Counted from the first letter of the stretch, positions 43,931-52,977 are shown. The stretch is DNA of 64,000 nucleotides from Pararoseomonas sp. SCSIO 73927 (GCF_037040815.1 NZ_CP146232.1:2536501-2600500), one strand, 5' to 3'. The notes: a model not told the origin generated them from the sequence alone. Numbers and translations: made by a program.

Positions 43931-44873
43931 CGCCCGCGCCCGAGTTGGGGGCGGATGACGCCCAGGCGCCGTCCATGCGCCGTCCGCCCCCGGGCAGCCA
44001 CGTTGCCGGGATGCCGCTCTCGTGGCGAAGCGAGCGCAGTACCGGGACCAGGAAACGGCCCAGGTCGAGCAGCGCCATATCGGGCGCCGGTATGGGGATG
44101 GACCACTGCGCTCCGGCCCTGAGATCTTCCCACCGGAGCCGGTCGGTCGGGGTCACCCGCCGAGGGTCGAACGCGCTCTCCCAGTAGCCGTCATCCCGCT
44201 CCAGCATCCGGGCGGCGTCCCGGCCAGCGAAGACCCCCGCCATGGCATCGGCCAGGGCCTGACCGTCGAACCGGACCCGCTTCGAGAGCAGCCACAGGTC
44301 CTGGACGTCCTGCAGCCGGGTATGGTCGGCGCCATACGTCACCAGGAGCGCGGTCTTCTCGGCCACGAGTTCCTCCGCCGTGCAGCATGCCGCCCAGGTC
44401 GCCGTCCGGCGCCCTGGAATCGGGGGGAGGGGGCGGAACTCGATGTCCAGCCCGGGATACCTGGCCGCGGTGACGTCGATCCGTAGCCTCAGCCTGCGGT
44501 GCCCCAGCCATGCCGAGATGGAAAGCCGGTGCAGAGGAGAGCGTCTCTCCCCCTTCGTCCGGATCCCGGGAGCGGACCAGTCCAGGCACAGTCCTTCCGT
44601 GTGCCGCCCCAGGACGTCTGCGAGGTCGGCCACGATGGCGTCCACCGGTCCGCGCCCGAGATCCAGGAGATCGATGCCTCTCGTGCGGCGCGAGAGGCCA
44701 CCGGTCCAGGCAGCGACCGCCCAGGCTCCGTGCAAGGGGTACCTGGTGGCAGCACGCGACGCGCCCAGCGCGGCGATCGCGATCTCCTCTGCGGTCCGGC
44801 CGATGTCATCGCCGGTGGACCCGGCAGTCCTGCCCAGGGGCGCATGTCCGCGCTGTGCGGTGCCCCTCCTCAT
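43803..44873 (-). CDS. AbiEii-type nucleotidyltransferase toxin, 3' end fused to TniB remnant
   Basis: 356 residues from ATG 44873. The MNT-fold domain reads HGAWAVAAWTGGLSRRTRGI then DLLDLG (G-S/G-x-D region), and later VAEKTALLVTYGADHTRLQD and VQDLWLL, as in AbiEii/DUF1814 proteins. These transfer nucleotides to tRNA in type IV systems. The natural end is probably near ATWLPGGGRRMDGA (about residue 310). Beyond that the frame runs without a stop into the TniB remnant. Start overlaps the AbiEi stop (ATGA). Confidence 0.75.
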   Translation of the reverse strand: MRRGTAQRGHAPLGRTAGSTGDDIGRTAEEIAIAALGASRAATRYPLHGAWAVAAWTGGLSRRTRGIDLLDLGRGPVDAIVADLADVLGRHTEGLCLDWSAPGIRTKGERRSPLHRLSISAWLGHRRLRLRIDVTAARYPGLDIEFRPLPPIPGRRTATWAACCTAEELVAEKTALLVTYGADHTRLQDVQDLWLLSKRVRFDGQALADAMAGVFAGRDAARMLERDDGYWESAFDPRRVTPTDRLRWEDLRAGAQWSIPIPAPDMALLDLGRFLVPVLRSLRHESGIPATWLPGGGRRMDGAWASSAPNSGAGATPESLKAAAVITGAYDVVVYDEVTTSRVSAPSASGTTARTG

Positions 44874-45466
44874 GATGCGGCATCCATGCCGTCGAGAAGG
44901 GTCTCCAGGACTAGCCGGGCCGGGTGGGGCATCCGCGTGGCATCGGCCATGCTCCGCACCGTGGCCCTGCGCCCACCGGCGGCGGAGTAGGCGCGCAGGC
45001 AGCGGGCCGCGACGGCCGGGCCGCCGAGACGTCGCCTGTAGCGCACCAGATCCACGAGCGTGCGCTCCCTGGTCGTGCACATGATGACGACGTCCTGGAA
45101 GACGGTGCGCTCGACACCTACCTCGAACGCGGGGTGGTTGCTCCACCGGAGGACGTGCAGTTCGGCCGGATCCCGCTGCGGGACGTGGACCCGGAGCGGG
45201 ACGCCGAGCCACAGGGGATCAGACAGGCCCGGCAGCAGGTCGTGCAGGTGGGCGGCCGTGGTCATGCAGACCACGCCACCACGGACCCTGGGATAGACGT
45301 CCCTCAGCAGCCTGGCGGTCGCGCCGCTGTCCTCCAATAGCCGGAGCGGGAGGCCTGTCCCTGACGATGTGCCGAGACCTATCCGGACCTGCCCGAAGAG
45401 TTCCAGCTGGCGAGGGCGGAGGAACAGCGGGTCCCTCCAGACCTCGACCCTGTCGCACCACCCCAT
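44870..45466 (-). CDS. AbiEi-type antitoxin
   Basis: 198 residues from ATG 45466, preceded by AGAAGGGA; ATG 45511 is an alternative without a ribosome site. The C-terminal domain has ELHVLRWSNHPAFEVGVERT, TTRERTLVDLVRYRRRLGGP and AARCLRAYSAAGGRRATVRS, as in AbiEi. It counteracts the nucleotidyltransferase by repressing transcription. An AT-rich inverted repeat CTAA-AAA-TTAG (45527-45537) upstream is a candidate operator. It overlaps the toxin by 4 bp. Confidence 0.78.
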   Translation of the reverse strand: MGWCDRVEVWRDPLFLRPRQLELFGQVRIGLGTSSGTGLPLRLLEDSGATARLLRDVYPRVRGGVVCMTTAAHLHDLLPGLSDPLWLGVPLRVHVPQRDPAELHVLRWSNHPAFEVGVERTVFQDVVIMCTTRERTLVDLVRYRRRLGGPAVAARCLRAYSAAGGRRATVRSMADATRMPHPARLVLETLLDGMDAAS

Positions 45467-45526
45467 CGGACCATCCCTTCTCTTGCGATGTCGGAACGTG
45501 GCCCTTCGCATGTACGGAGGTTGAGT

Positions 45527-45537
45527 CTAAAAATTAG
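45527..45537. promoter_or_regulatory. AT-rich inverted repeat upstream of abiEi
   Basis: CTAA-AAA-TTAG in a GC-rich setting, 61 bp before the chosen abiEi start. AbiEi antitoxins bind inverted repeats in their own promoters; the AT-rich block would also supply the -10 region on the minus strand. Confidence 0.4.
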
Positions 45538-45718
45538 AGGTTTTTTCTGACCTTCCGGAGGAGCGCTGCCGGACGCGCCTGGACGACTGCCGCAGACCTG
45601 GCCCCAGGGGCCGAGAGCCCTCTGGCCGATAGTCCGGGAAGCAGACGCTGCGCTGGCTTGGAGCCGACAGCAGCCATGGCGCTGCGGGGGGAGGGCAGGG
45701 GGAGCAGGCGTCGCCTGC

Positions 45719-46372
45719 CTAGGCGTAGATGCCCTGCCACTCCTGTACGGCCGACGTCAGCCGCCGCATCGTCGATGCAGGCGTCGCCAGCCGCTCGGCG
45801 ACTTTAAGCAGGGCGGCAGGGTCGCCACCCTGCCGGACGTAGCGGGCGCCCGCATGCAGCCCGGCATCGTCCTCGCCGAGGTAGCGGGCGTATCTCAGGA
45901 GGTCGACGACCGTGCGGGGGGCATCGGTGCGCCGGAGGGTAACGCCGCAGAGCTCGTCCGTGACCACTCCCTCCCCGAAGGCACCGGCATGGCTCCATCG
46001 CAGGATCCGCTCCGGCAGGCCGCCATGCTTGGGAGCGTGCGCGCCCACGGGCAGGGCGAGCCAGGTCAGGACGGGGGGAGCGTCGACCAGACCACAGAGA
46101 TAGGCGGCGGACAGCATGCAGACCGTCGCCCTGGACGACCTGGCGCAGGCAACCGCGATGGCAAGCCGGGCCGATGGTCTGCCAGCCATGGGCAGATGGT
46201 AGGCACCCGGCGCCGCTCTGACGACGATGCCCGCGCGGACTGCGTCGGCGAGCGCCTGCGCCCTGACGCCTGCGGCAAGCAGGTACGCCGACCGCCGCAC
46301 GCAGCCGTCGGACAGCAGCTGCTCCAGCAGGGCGCGCTGTCCGACGGCGGCGGATGGTCCGATGTCGGGCAT
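45719..46372 (-). CDS. AbiEi paralogue without an adjacent AbiEii
   Basis: 217 residues from ATG 46372 with AGGAG upstream. The winged-helix part is LLEQLLSDGCVRRSAYLLAA, and the AbiEi domain follows (ATVCMLSAAYLCGLV; ERILRWSHAGAFGEGVVTDE; RTVVDLLRYARYLGED). It is related to the AbiEi at 44870 across its length. No nucleotidyltransferase follows it within 200 bp. It may be the survivor of a second abiE pair or a cross-acting regulator. Confidence 0.72.
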   Translation of the reverse strand: MPDIGPSAAVGQRALLEQLLSDGCVRRSAYLLAAGVRAQALADAVRAGIVVRAAPGAYHLPMAGRPSARLAIAVACARSSRATVCMLSAAYLCGLVDAPPVLTWLALPVGAHAPKHGGLPERILRWSHAGAFGEGVVTDELCGVTLRRTDAPRTVVDLLRYARYLGEDDAGLHAGARYVRQGGDPAALLKVAERLATPASTMRRLTSAVQEWQGIYA

Positions 46373-46609
46373 GATCTCCTGTCGACCACTGATCCACTCA
46401 TAGGATGGTTCGGGGCAGGCGCGATCGCAACAACCCCCGCGAACTGCTGTCAGCCCTGCATTCCAGCCCGATCCTTGTCCAGCGATGCCGGGATCCTGCT
46501 GCGGTGTAGACTCCTTCCCTGGTCCAAGGATCCGCGACCAGTCCATCGAATCCTTGACCCCCGATCCGTGCCCCAGGCTGCCTACGCCGGTACAGCCGGA
46601 TGACTGGAA

Positions 46610-46843
46610 TCACCCACGGACCTCGAACCAGGACAGGACGGTCGCCAGCCCCTGGGACACCTGGACGAGACGGCCGCCGGGAAGGAGCAGGAGGGTGCCT
46701 CCGTCATCCTCGCAGAGAGCCGCGACCGCCAGGGGAGAGATGGCGTGGAGGAGGCCTGCCACGTCCCGGACCAGGACGTAGCGGCCGACCCTGCCGCCCT
46801 CCTCGAGTGACTCGCTCCGCAGTCTCCCTTGCAGGGCGTTCAC
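46610..46843 (-). CDS. small protein translationally coupled to the AAA/M41 protease
   Basis: 77 residues from GTG 46843, which overlaps the protease stop (GTGA). The sequence is beta-rich: GRVGRYVLVRDVAGLLHAIS and GGTLLLLPGGRLVQVSQGLA. No family recognised. The tight coupling implies stoichiometric expression with the protease, as an adaptor, inhibitor or substrate (inference). Confidence 0.65.
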   Translation of the reverse strand: MNALQGRLRSESLEEGGRVGRYVLVRDVAGLLHAISPLAVAALCEDDGGTLLLLPGGRLVQVSQGLATVLSWFEVRG

Positions 46844-49110
46844 GACGGAGTTCCCGCGGCAGCATCGGGGCGGGGCCTGCCCTGGAGCAGGGCCTCGACC
46901 TCCTCTCCCGAGATCCGCCCGTCGCGCACCAGGAGTTCCGCGATCCGCTCGACGATGCCCTGGTGCTGGCGGATCAGCTCCAGGGCCTCGTCGTAGGCCT
47001 GACGGAGGATGGCGGACGCCCGGCATCGGATGTCCGGCATGAGCAGGATCTGGTCGAGCCTCTCCGGATCGTCGGCGGCGCCGAGGAAGACGAGGCGGTC
47101 GGAGTGCCCGTCCAGTCCGGAGGACGCCATGACGGCACTGGCCAGGCGCGTCGCCCTCGCCAGGTCGGAGCCGCGCGATCCACCGGCGCCACCGCTCGGC
47201 TCGCCGAGGATCACCTCCTCGGCCGCGCGGCCGGAGAGGATGGCCCTCAGCTGGTCCATGCTCTGCCGGTGCGTCGCGTGCGGCGCTTCGCGCAGGATCT
47301 CCGAGGTGTCCACGGCCGTCATGGACCGGCCGCCGACCGCGGTGTCGACGACGACCTCCTTGAGCACGCCCGGCGCCATGACGGCGAACGCCAGGGCATG
47401 ACCGGCCTCGTGCATCGCCATCCGCAGGAGCGCAGCGGGGGAATGCACCGGAGGCGCGGGGCCGATCTCCGCCTCGAGGTCGGCCAGGATCATCGGACGC
47501 CCCTGCGCCCGCGCACGCCGTCTGGCTCCGCGGCACCAGGCCTCCACATCGGCACCGACCGCCTGACGCACGACCGCTGTGGCCGCGAGCGGCTTCAGGT
47601 CCTCGTCCTTCAGGGCATCGCCCAAATGGATGCGGAGGATGGCCTCCACGCCCGAGGCATCAGGCCGCGAGAGGCGGATGACGCGCTCGAGCCTGCCCGG
47701 GCGCAGGATCGCCGGATCCAGACCGGTGGCATCGTTGCAGGTGCCGATGACCACGACGCCCTGCCTGTCGACGGCACCATCGAGCTGCTCCAGGAGCGCG
47801 TTGATGACCTCGACCACGTAGTCCCTGTGGCGGTGCGTGATGGCCGAGCGTGTGGGGAAGGAATCGATCTCGTCGACGAGCATGATGCAGGGTGCCAGCT
47901 TCCGGGCATGGGCGAACGTCGCCTGCATGGCGCTGAGGAGGTTACCTAGATGTCCCTCCTTGTGGCCCTGCCACTGCGCGAGGGACGACGCCACGAGAGG
48001 AAGGCCAGCCGATCCCGCCAAGGCCCTCGCGAAGGTGCTCTTGCCCGTTCCAGGCGGCCCTTCCAGGACGACGCCGCGGTCCAGTTCCGACCACGGCAGC
48101 TCGCCCCGGGCGTAGGCCTTCAGATCCACCACGGCCCGGCGTCCCCACTCACCGGCCTCCCCCAGGCCAGGGAGGTTTTCCAGGGTCGGCATGGATCGAA
48201 CATTATCCGCCGCCGCCAGGGTGGTACGGCGGGTTACCAGTTCTGCGAGGCGGCCGATGTAGGCCGCAGCGTCCTGATCGGCCCTCCAAGCCGCGTTGAG
48301 GTGGAACGGCAGCAACTCCGGGGCAGCTTCCGCCAGCAGGGGCGGGATACCGATCCTGCCCAGTGGCGGCCACGGTCCCGATGGTTGGATGGCATCGGCG
48401 CACTGTGCGATGTGCTGTCCATCCATTGGCGGGATAACCAGTCTCTGTTCCTCGACGAGCAGGATGTCGGGATCGAGGATGGCAGGATGGTGCGTGACGA
48501 CATGGATGGGCCGCCCATCGTCCAGGGACTCACGGACGATCTCGATGCTCGCTGAGCGGGGTGGCGGGCGCTCGAAGATGGAGAAATGGCTCGGGCCGTT
48601 CGGATGGCCGCGTGCCCAGGAGGGCATCTTGGCAGCGGGTGTGCGAACCGACGATCCCGCCGTGCCGATGGGATCGGTGGGCGGGTACATCCTGTCATAG
48701 ATCACGCCCACGACGGACAGCCAGGCGCGGCCGATGGACATGCCCCATTCCTTGTCCGGGGCGTGGATGATGCTCACGACGCCTGGCACCATGGCCCGAT
48801 CCAGAAAGCCCGGCGCGTCGAGGAGAGCGGCCCGGAGCATGACCAGCGCGCACAGGGTAGCTGGCCCCTTTCTGCGGGCGGACTCGACCGGATCGTCGTC
48901 GGGTGTGACAGGGCCCCATGGATCCGGGGCAGCAGCACCCGCGCTGCTCGGTGCGGTCGCCGTCATCTGCTTCCTGCGGCGGCGTGGGGGCTGCTCCGAC
49001 GTGGTGGACCACCCATCCGACGTGTCCCCAGCCAGGGTCGCGATGGCTTCGTCCATGCTGGCAGGGAGGGCAGGCGTTGCATTCTCATCGGTGTCGCGAT
49101 CAGCGGTCAT
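46840..49110 (-). CDS. FtsH-like AAA+ / M41 metalloprotease, no membrane anchor
   Basis: 756 residues from ATG 49110; upstream in-frame GTG 49134 and ATG 49125 are possible. The first ~300 residues are unique and contain no clear membrane helix. The AAA+ domain has Walker A GPPGTGKST (about 351-359) and Walker B IMLVDEIDSF, with SRH region DPAILRPGRLERV. The M41 peptidase has the zinc site MHEAGHALAF (HEAGH about 567-571). FtsH is normally membrane-bound and housekeeping; a soluble accessory homologue in a defence island is unusual. It lies between two small coupled genes. Confidence 0.85.
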   Translation of the reverse strand: MTADRDTDENATPALPASMDEAIATLAGDTSDGWSTTSEQPPRRRRKQMTATAPSSAGAAAPDPWGPVTPDDDPVESARRKGPATLCALVMLRAALLDAPGFLDRAMVPGVVSIIHAPDKEWGMSIGRAWLSVVGVIYDRMYPPTDPIGTAGSSVRTPAAKMPSWARGHPNGPSHFSIFERPPPRSASIEIVRESLDDGRPIHVVTHHPAILDPDILLVEEQRLVIPPMDGQHIAQCADAIQPSGPWPPLGRIGIPPLLAEAAPELLPFHLNAAWRADQDAAAYIGRLAELVTRRTTLAAADNVRSMPTLENLPGLGEAGEWGRRAVVDLKAYARGELPWSELDRGVVLEGPPGTGKSTFARALAGSAGLPLVASSLAQWQGHKEGHLGNLLSAMQATFAHARKLAPCIMLVDEIDSFPTRSAITHRHRDYVVEVINALLEQLDGAVDRQGVVVIGTCNDATGLDPAILRPGRLERVIRLSRPDASGVEAILRIHLGDALKDEDLKPLAATAVVRQAVGADVEAWCRGARRRARAQGRPMILADLEAEIGPAPPVHSPAALLRMAMHEAGHALAFAVMAPGVLKEVVVDTAVGGRSMTAVDTSEILREAPHATHRQSMDQLRAILSGRAAEEVILGEPSGGAGGSRGSDLARATRLASAVMASSGLDGHSDRLVFLGAADDPERLDQILLMPDIRCRASAILRQAYDEALELIRQHQGIVERIAELLVRDGRISGEEVEALLQGRPRPDAAAGTPS

Positions 49111-49438
49111 GATCATCACCCGCATGCGGGGCACCTAGGACGTAATATCGGGACAGCGTGCGCGCCCAGCGGCGTTTTGAATCGATGATCCACACATCGG
49201 TTGTGTGCACGGGACCATCAGGTAACCTCGGATGGCCGATCGATGTGCCCACCAGCGATGTCAGCGTCCGGCATCCGAATTGCCAACCATCGACGATGGG
49301 GGCCGCCTCCAGGACCGCTTCCGTGGGAGCCAAACCAGCGGCGATGATCCGCATGTCACGCGCGAGCCGTTCCAGTCGTCTCGACTCGAACAGCAAGTTC
49401 AGGCGCGAGAGATCGCATCCTGGTAGTGCTTCGATCAT
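49100..49438 (-). CDS. DUF6634-like small protein
   Basis: 112 residues. It starts MIEALPGCDLSRLNLLFESR and has RLERLARDMRIIAAGLAPTE, then GHPRLPDG and TTDVWIIDSKRRWARTLSRYY. This resembles a family I recall as DUF6634 in related genomes; that label is from memory. Its stop overlaps the protease start region by about 11 bp, so the three genes form one operon. The AT-rich TATAAA block near 49520 is the likely promoter. Function unknown. Confidence 0.65.
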   Translation of the reverse strand: MIEALPGCDLSRLNLLFESRRLERLARDMRIIAAGLAPTEAVLEAAPIVDGWQFGCRTLTSLVGTSIGHPRLPDGPVHTTDVWIIDSKRRWARTLSRYYVLGAPHAGDDHDR

Positions 49439-49519
49439 CTGGTTCGTCCTAACCTCAGTGGCGGCTGGATCGAACAGATAGAGAACGTCGAGCGCCGCAG
49501 TCGAACCTGAATTTCGACT

Positions 49520-49535
49520 GTTTTTATATACCCGG
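49520..49535 (-). promoter_or_regulatory. AT-rich promoter region of the protease operon
   Basis: On the minus strand this reads TATATAAAAACAG, about 85 bp before the DUF6634-like start. It is the only AT-rich block in the 117-bp gap between that gene and the XRE gene. Confidence 0.35.
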
Positions 49536-49555
49536 TCGCCGCCCCGCAGGACGGA

Positions 49556-49996
49556 CTACGCCGTGGTGCCGGGTCTCCTAGACTTCTTCATGGATGCCGG
49601 TCGGGCAGGCGACGTACCCGTCTTCCTGCTTCCGCCATTAAAACCACCCCTGGCCTCGCCGTCGGTGTCGTGCAGGTCGTGGGAAGCCAGTGCTCGCAGG
49701 AGGGTTGCTGCCAGACCCAGCTTCGCCGACCCCATGGCGGCGAGCGACGCCGCGATGGACCGGGATGTCGTGTCTTGTGCAGGCACTTCTCCATCAATGC
49801 CGAGGAGGTCGTTTGGGGTGATCTGGAGCACGCTGCAGATCCTGAGAAGGGTCGCAAGGTCGGGTTCCCGACGTCCGGCGACGTAGTTCTGGTAGCGTCC
49901 CTGCGACATGCCGAGACGCCTCGCCACCTCGGCATCCGCCAGGTCCAGTTCCCTGGCCCGCGCCCGCAGACGCTCGCTCCACCCCACGTCGGACAT
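49556..49996 (-). CDS. XRE-family transcriptional regulator
   Basis: 146 residues. The HTH is LDLADAEVARRLGMSQGRYQ, then NYVAGRREPDLATLLRICSV (about 18-60), very close to phage-repressor-like XRE proteins. The C-terminal 60 residues are low complexity and basic. It lies upstream of the protease operon on the same strand and may control it. A 15-bp palindrome at 50145-50159 lies in its upstream region. Confidence 0.8.
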   Translation of the reverse strand: MSDVGWSERLRARARELDLADAEVARRLGMSQGRYQNYVAGRREPDLATLLRICSVLQITPNDLLGIDGEVPAQDTTSRSIAASLAAMGSAKLGLAATLLRALASHDLHDTDGEARGGFNGGSRKTGTSPARPASMKKSRRPGTTA

Positions 49997-50372
49997 GCCG
50001 GGAAGGTCCCAGCCGTGAAGGATTCGGGCTAACTACTTATCGTTGTGGGTAGATCGCCCGTAGGCCCGGGTCTGGTGGATGTCGAAGTACCCGCTCTGGG
50101 ACGCCTTTCTGAGGAAGGCACACGGGGCACAGCACCCCCTTGCCACAACGTTACGTTGTATGTACCCCTGTTTGGGTCATCGGAGACGAGCGGCCTGTGT
50201 CCCATCGCAGACATCCTCCTTGCCGGAACTCGGCGAGAACTCGTCCGGGTCGAACCACTGCCCTGGTCTCTGCCGATCACCGTGTCTGCAGCCCGTCTCC
50301 GCCCTAGGCGGCGCACCACCACGCCCTGATTCGGGGCTTCCAGCTCTCCAAGCCGACCTTCCGAGGACCGCG
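49997..50372. other. gap around the right part of the island
   Basis: 376 bp without a credible gene. It holds a perfect palindrome (50145-50159) and GC-balanced sequence. No tRNA, integrase or transposon end was recognised here. Confidence 0.5.
50145..50159. promoter_or_regulatory. 15-bp perfect palindrome ACAACGT-T-ACGTTGT
   Basis: Seven-base arms around a single T, about 150 bp upstream of the XRE start and 214 bp upstream of the secreted-protein gene at 50373. Perfect odd-spaced palindromes of this size are typical operators. Which protein binds it is unknown; the adjacent XRE regulator is the first candidate. Confidence 0.4.
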
Positions 50373-51746
50373 ATGCGATATCTCGCCGCCCTGCCGCTTG
50401 CCCTGTGCCTTGCCGCGGTCATCCCGATCGCTGCCCCTCCGAATGCCCTGGCGCAGCAGGGGCCTGCCGCCACCGGCGTCCCCGCCGGACCCGGTGGCGC
50501 CGATCCCATGATCTTCCGCGCGCCGCCGATCGATCCGACGACGTTCATCCTGTCCTACAACAAGATGACCGGGACGATGCCCGACTTCCGTCCAGTAGCC
50601 GAGCAGAGCACGGCGGTGCGCAATGCGTCGGCCTTCGACAAGGCAGATGTCCTCACCCGAGAGATCGCCCGTCTCGAGGGACTGTTCGCGTCCTTCGATC
50701 CGCACAGGACGTACTCGCTCAGGCTGGTCACCAATATCCGGCAGTACGATGCCGCCCGTCAGGGATACCCGACTGGCCTCGATCCCGAGGCCTTCATTCC
50801 AATGCAGGATCCGGTGAACCACCGGCCGTTCGGCCTGCAGTTCCGGAACCTCGACGACATCTCGTTCCTGCCCATGGGCGACACCGGCACCGCGCGGAAC
50901 TTCGCCCAGCGCCACCGCCTGTCGACGCAGTACGACATCGCGGGCGAGGCCCTGCTCGAGCTGGCCTACCGCCTCGTCGAGGCACCGCCCGCGATCGGTG
51001 CGGACCGGACCATCGTCCGGGCCGACATCCTGGCCGCCCGCCTGATCACGCGGAACGGTCAGCCCATCTGGGAGTTTGGCCCGACCGCAGCCGCTCGTTC
51101 GGTGCCGCAGCCCTCCCAGGCTCCGGGCACGGTCCCGGTCCTGAAGGCAGCCGATGTCCAGGGCCTCCGGATCGGGATGCCCCGTGCCGAGGCCGCAGGG
51201 ATCACTTCCCGGGACTACCCCCAAAGGGACCCCACGGAGAGGCTCGGTGGCAGTGGTCGCTGGTTCCGGGGCACGCAGATGCAGGGTGTCCGAGTGCCCA
51301 TGTGCGGTCTGGATGCCGGACTGACGGGGAACGGAACCTACAGCGCGGCGATGGCCGTCCTGACCGGGGAGGGGAACGGCCGCGCCGTGGTGGCGGACGA
51401 ATCCGAGGCGTGTCTGGGCTTCGACATCGGCACGCCTATGAAGCCCGCCGACAGCGTCACGCGAGTGACGTCCGGCCAGCGCCTGGCCGGGCATACGCCG
51501 GACGCGGTCCGGCAGGCCCTGATCGGAAAATACGGGACGCCCACCTACACACGCGAGGGCGGCAAGGTCCTGCAGTGGATCGGGCGGGACCCGACCCGGC
51601 CGGGGAGCGATCCGGTCGCGATCGTCGCGCAGATCGAGCCGCGCCAGGGCGGGGGCGTCGTGCTCGCCGTGGAGGCCGCCGTCTACGTCGATCCACGCCC
51701 CCGCCAGGCCCCGACACCCACCACCCCGACCGCACCCCGCCTATGA
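50373..51746 (+). CDS. secreted protein of unknown function
   Basis: 457 residues from ATG 50373 with GAGGA upstream. The signal peptide is AALPLALCLAAVIPIAAPPN, then ALAQ. The mature N-terminal half contains TSYNKMTGTMPDF-like text (ILSYNKMTGTMPDFRPVAEQ) and RTYSLRLVTNIRQYDA. The C-terminal half contains a repeated theme around LRIGMPRAEAAGI and IGKYGTPTYTREGG, as in proteins with small DUF-type sensor folds. No family named with confidence. Its stop overlaps an ATG of the next gene, so they are likely cotranscribed. Confidence 0.7.
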   Translation: MRYLAALPLALCLAAVIPIAAPPNALAQQGPAATGVPAGPGGADPMIFRAPPIDPTTFILSYNKMTGTMPDFRPVAEQSTAVRNASAFDKADVLTREIARLEGLFASFDPHRTYSLRLVTNIRQYDAARQGYPTGLDPEAFIPMQDPVNHRPFGLQFRNLDDISFLPMGDTGTARNFAQRHRLSTQYDIAGEALLELAYRLVEAPPAIGADRTIVRADILAARLITRNGQPIWEFGPTAAARSVPQPSQAPGTVPVLKAADVQGLRIGMPRAEAAGITSRDYPQRDPTERLGGSGRWFRGTQMQGVRVPMCGLDAGLTGNGTYSAAMAVLTGEGNGRAVVADESEACLGFDIGTPMKPADSVTRVTSGQRLAGHTPDAVRQALIGKYGTPTYTREGGKVLQWIGRDPTRPGSDPVAIVAQIEPRQGGGVVLAVEAAVYVDPRPRQAPTPTTPTAPRL

Positions 51747-51760
51747 TCGGGAGACCGTCG

Positions 51761-52189
51761 ATGATCCGCTGGACGGCCCTGGCAGCGCTTCCGCTCGTCG
51801 CGGGATGTGCCATACCCGGGCAGCCGATGCCCCGGCCCTACCCGGTGGCACGGCCGCCTGAGGCGGTGGCGCCCGCGCCGGTGCAAGGGCAGCGGACCGG
51901 CCCCACCACGACGTCCGGCCGCACGGAGCGGTACTCCGGGCAGTTCGATGGCGGCCGTATCACGCTCGCGATCTCGCCCGCCGCCGAGGGCCGCGTCCAG
52001 GTCGTGGCGTCCAGTCCGCGTCAGCCCCCGTGCACCATCGAATGGAGGTCGGCCGGGACGTGGTCGGGCGACGTCCTGATCTTGCCGAACGGCATCACGC
52101 TGACGCGGGTCGGCCCAACGCTCGAGATGTCCGAGGGCGAGGGCGGCAGTCCGAGCTGCACGCTCCAGGGCACCCTCCGGCGCATCTAA
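51761..52189 (+). CDS. small lipoprotein of unknown function
   Basis: 142 residues from ATG 51761; ATG 51743 in frame overlaps the previous stop. MIRWTALAALPLVAGCAIPG contains the lipobox (VAGC). After a Pro-rich linker comes a beta-rich domain with two Cys (RQPPCTIEWRSAGTW; GGSPSCTLQGTLRRI), which may pair. It is cotranscribed with the secreted protein at 50373. No family recognised. Confidence 0.65.
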   Translation: MIRWTALAALPLVAGCAIPGQPMPRPYPVARPPEAVAPAPVQGQRTGPTTTSGRTERYSGQFDGGRITLAISPAAEGRVQVVASSPRQPPCTIEWRSAGTWSGDVLILPNGITLTRVGPTLEMSEGEGGSPSCTLQGTLRRI

Positions 52190-52390
52190 AATTCACCATG
52201 GCGTCCATGCAACCTGCTGACCCTGCCCACCGCCGCAAAGAGGCGGGGCGGTCCGAATGCGCCGCGCTTTCCCACATGAACGGGGGCGGGCAGTCAGGCT
52301 ACACGCTGTACGGAACACCGCGCCAGGTCTGGCGGTCAGGACCGGATCAGCATGTGCACCGTGGAGGAGACTACCGGAGAGGGCCGGGGT

Positions 52391-52873
52391 TCATGGGCGT
52401 ATGTTCGCGACATCCGCGATGACGGAGGATGGCTGACAACGAAACCTGGCGATCTCGTTGTCTCTCTTGCTGTTCGTGAAAGCGTCGATCGAGTTGTAGA
52501 CCCGGACCTCCGCGTTGCTCACGCTCCCGGGCCTGCTCGAATGCTCGGTGACAAAGAAGGCGTAGACGTATTCTCCGCGAGGATAGCCGATACCGCTGGT
52601 TATCTCGGATGGACGGGTCGTATCGACCTCCTTGGTAGAGAAGATGTAGCCGTCCGCCTCGAAATGCAGCTCCGCAGGTCCGATCCCCGTCACGAAGGTG
52701 TAGTAGACCTCCTGTCGGCGCGGATGTCGTTGCGGCTCGGCGATGCGGCAGAATTCCACGCGGGCGTTCCGCTCGGGGATGTTGCAGGCGAACTGCGTCT
52801 GCCAGGGCGGGATGCAGTTCGCCATGGCCAGTGAGGGCAACATCGTCATGGCCAGGGCGGCAGGCATCTTCAT
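52391..52873 (-). CDS. secreted protein of unknown function
   Basis: 160 residues from ATG 52873 with GAGAGA upstream. Signal peptide MKMPAALAMTMLPSLAMA precedes NCIPPWQTQFACNIPERNAR. The mature protein is rich in beta strands (VYYTFVTGIGPAELHFEADG; YPRGEYVYAFFVTEH) and Cys. No family recognised. It is divergent from the gene at 53037, with a palindrome in between. Confidence 0.65.
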   Translation of the reverse strand: MKMPAALAMTMLPSLAMANCIPPWQTQFACNIPERNARVEFCRIAEPQRHPRRQEVYYTFVTGIGPAELHFEADGYIFSTKEVDTTRPSEITSGIGYPRGEYVYAFFVTEHSSRPGSVSNAEVRVYNSIDAFTNSKRDNEIARFRCQPSSVIADVANIRP

Positions 52874-52977
52874 GTGGATCTCTCGAAAGGCCTCCCACGG
52901 TATAGGTCCTCGCAGGCGTGTCGAGACGGAAAGCCCTGGCGACAGACCTCGCCTGGCTAGCGCCGAAGCCTGAAGCG

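Noticed and set aside
32434..50372. Integrase- or tRNA-based genomic island
   Set aside because: No integrase gene, tRNA or direct-repeat att pair was found; the mobile evidence is of the TniB type instead.
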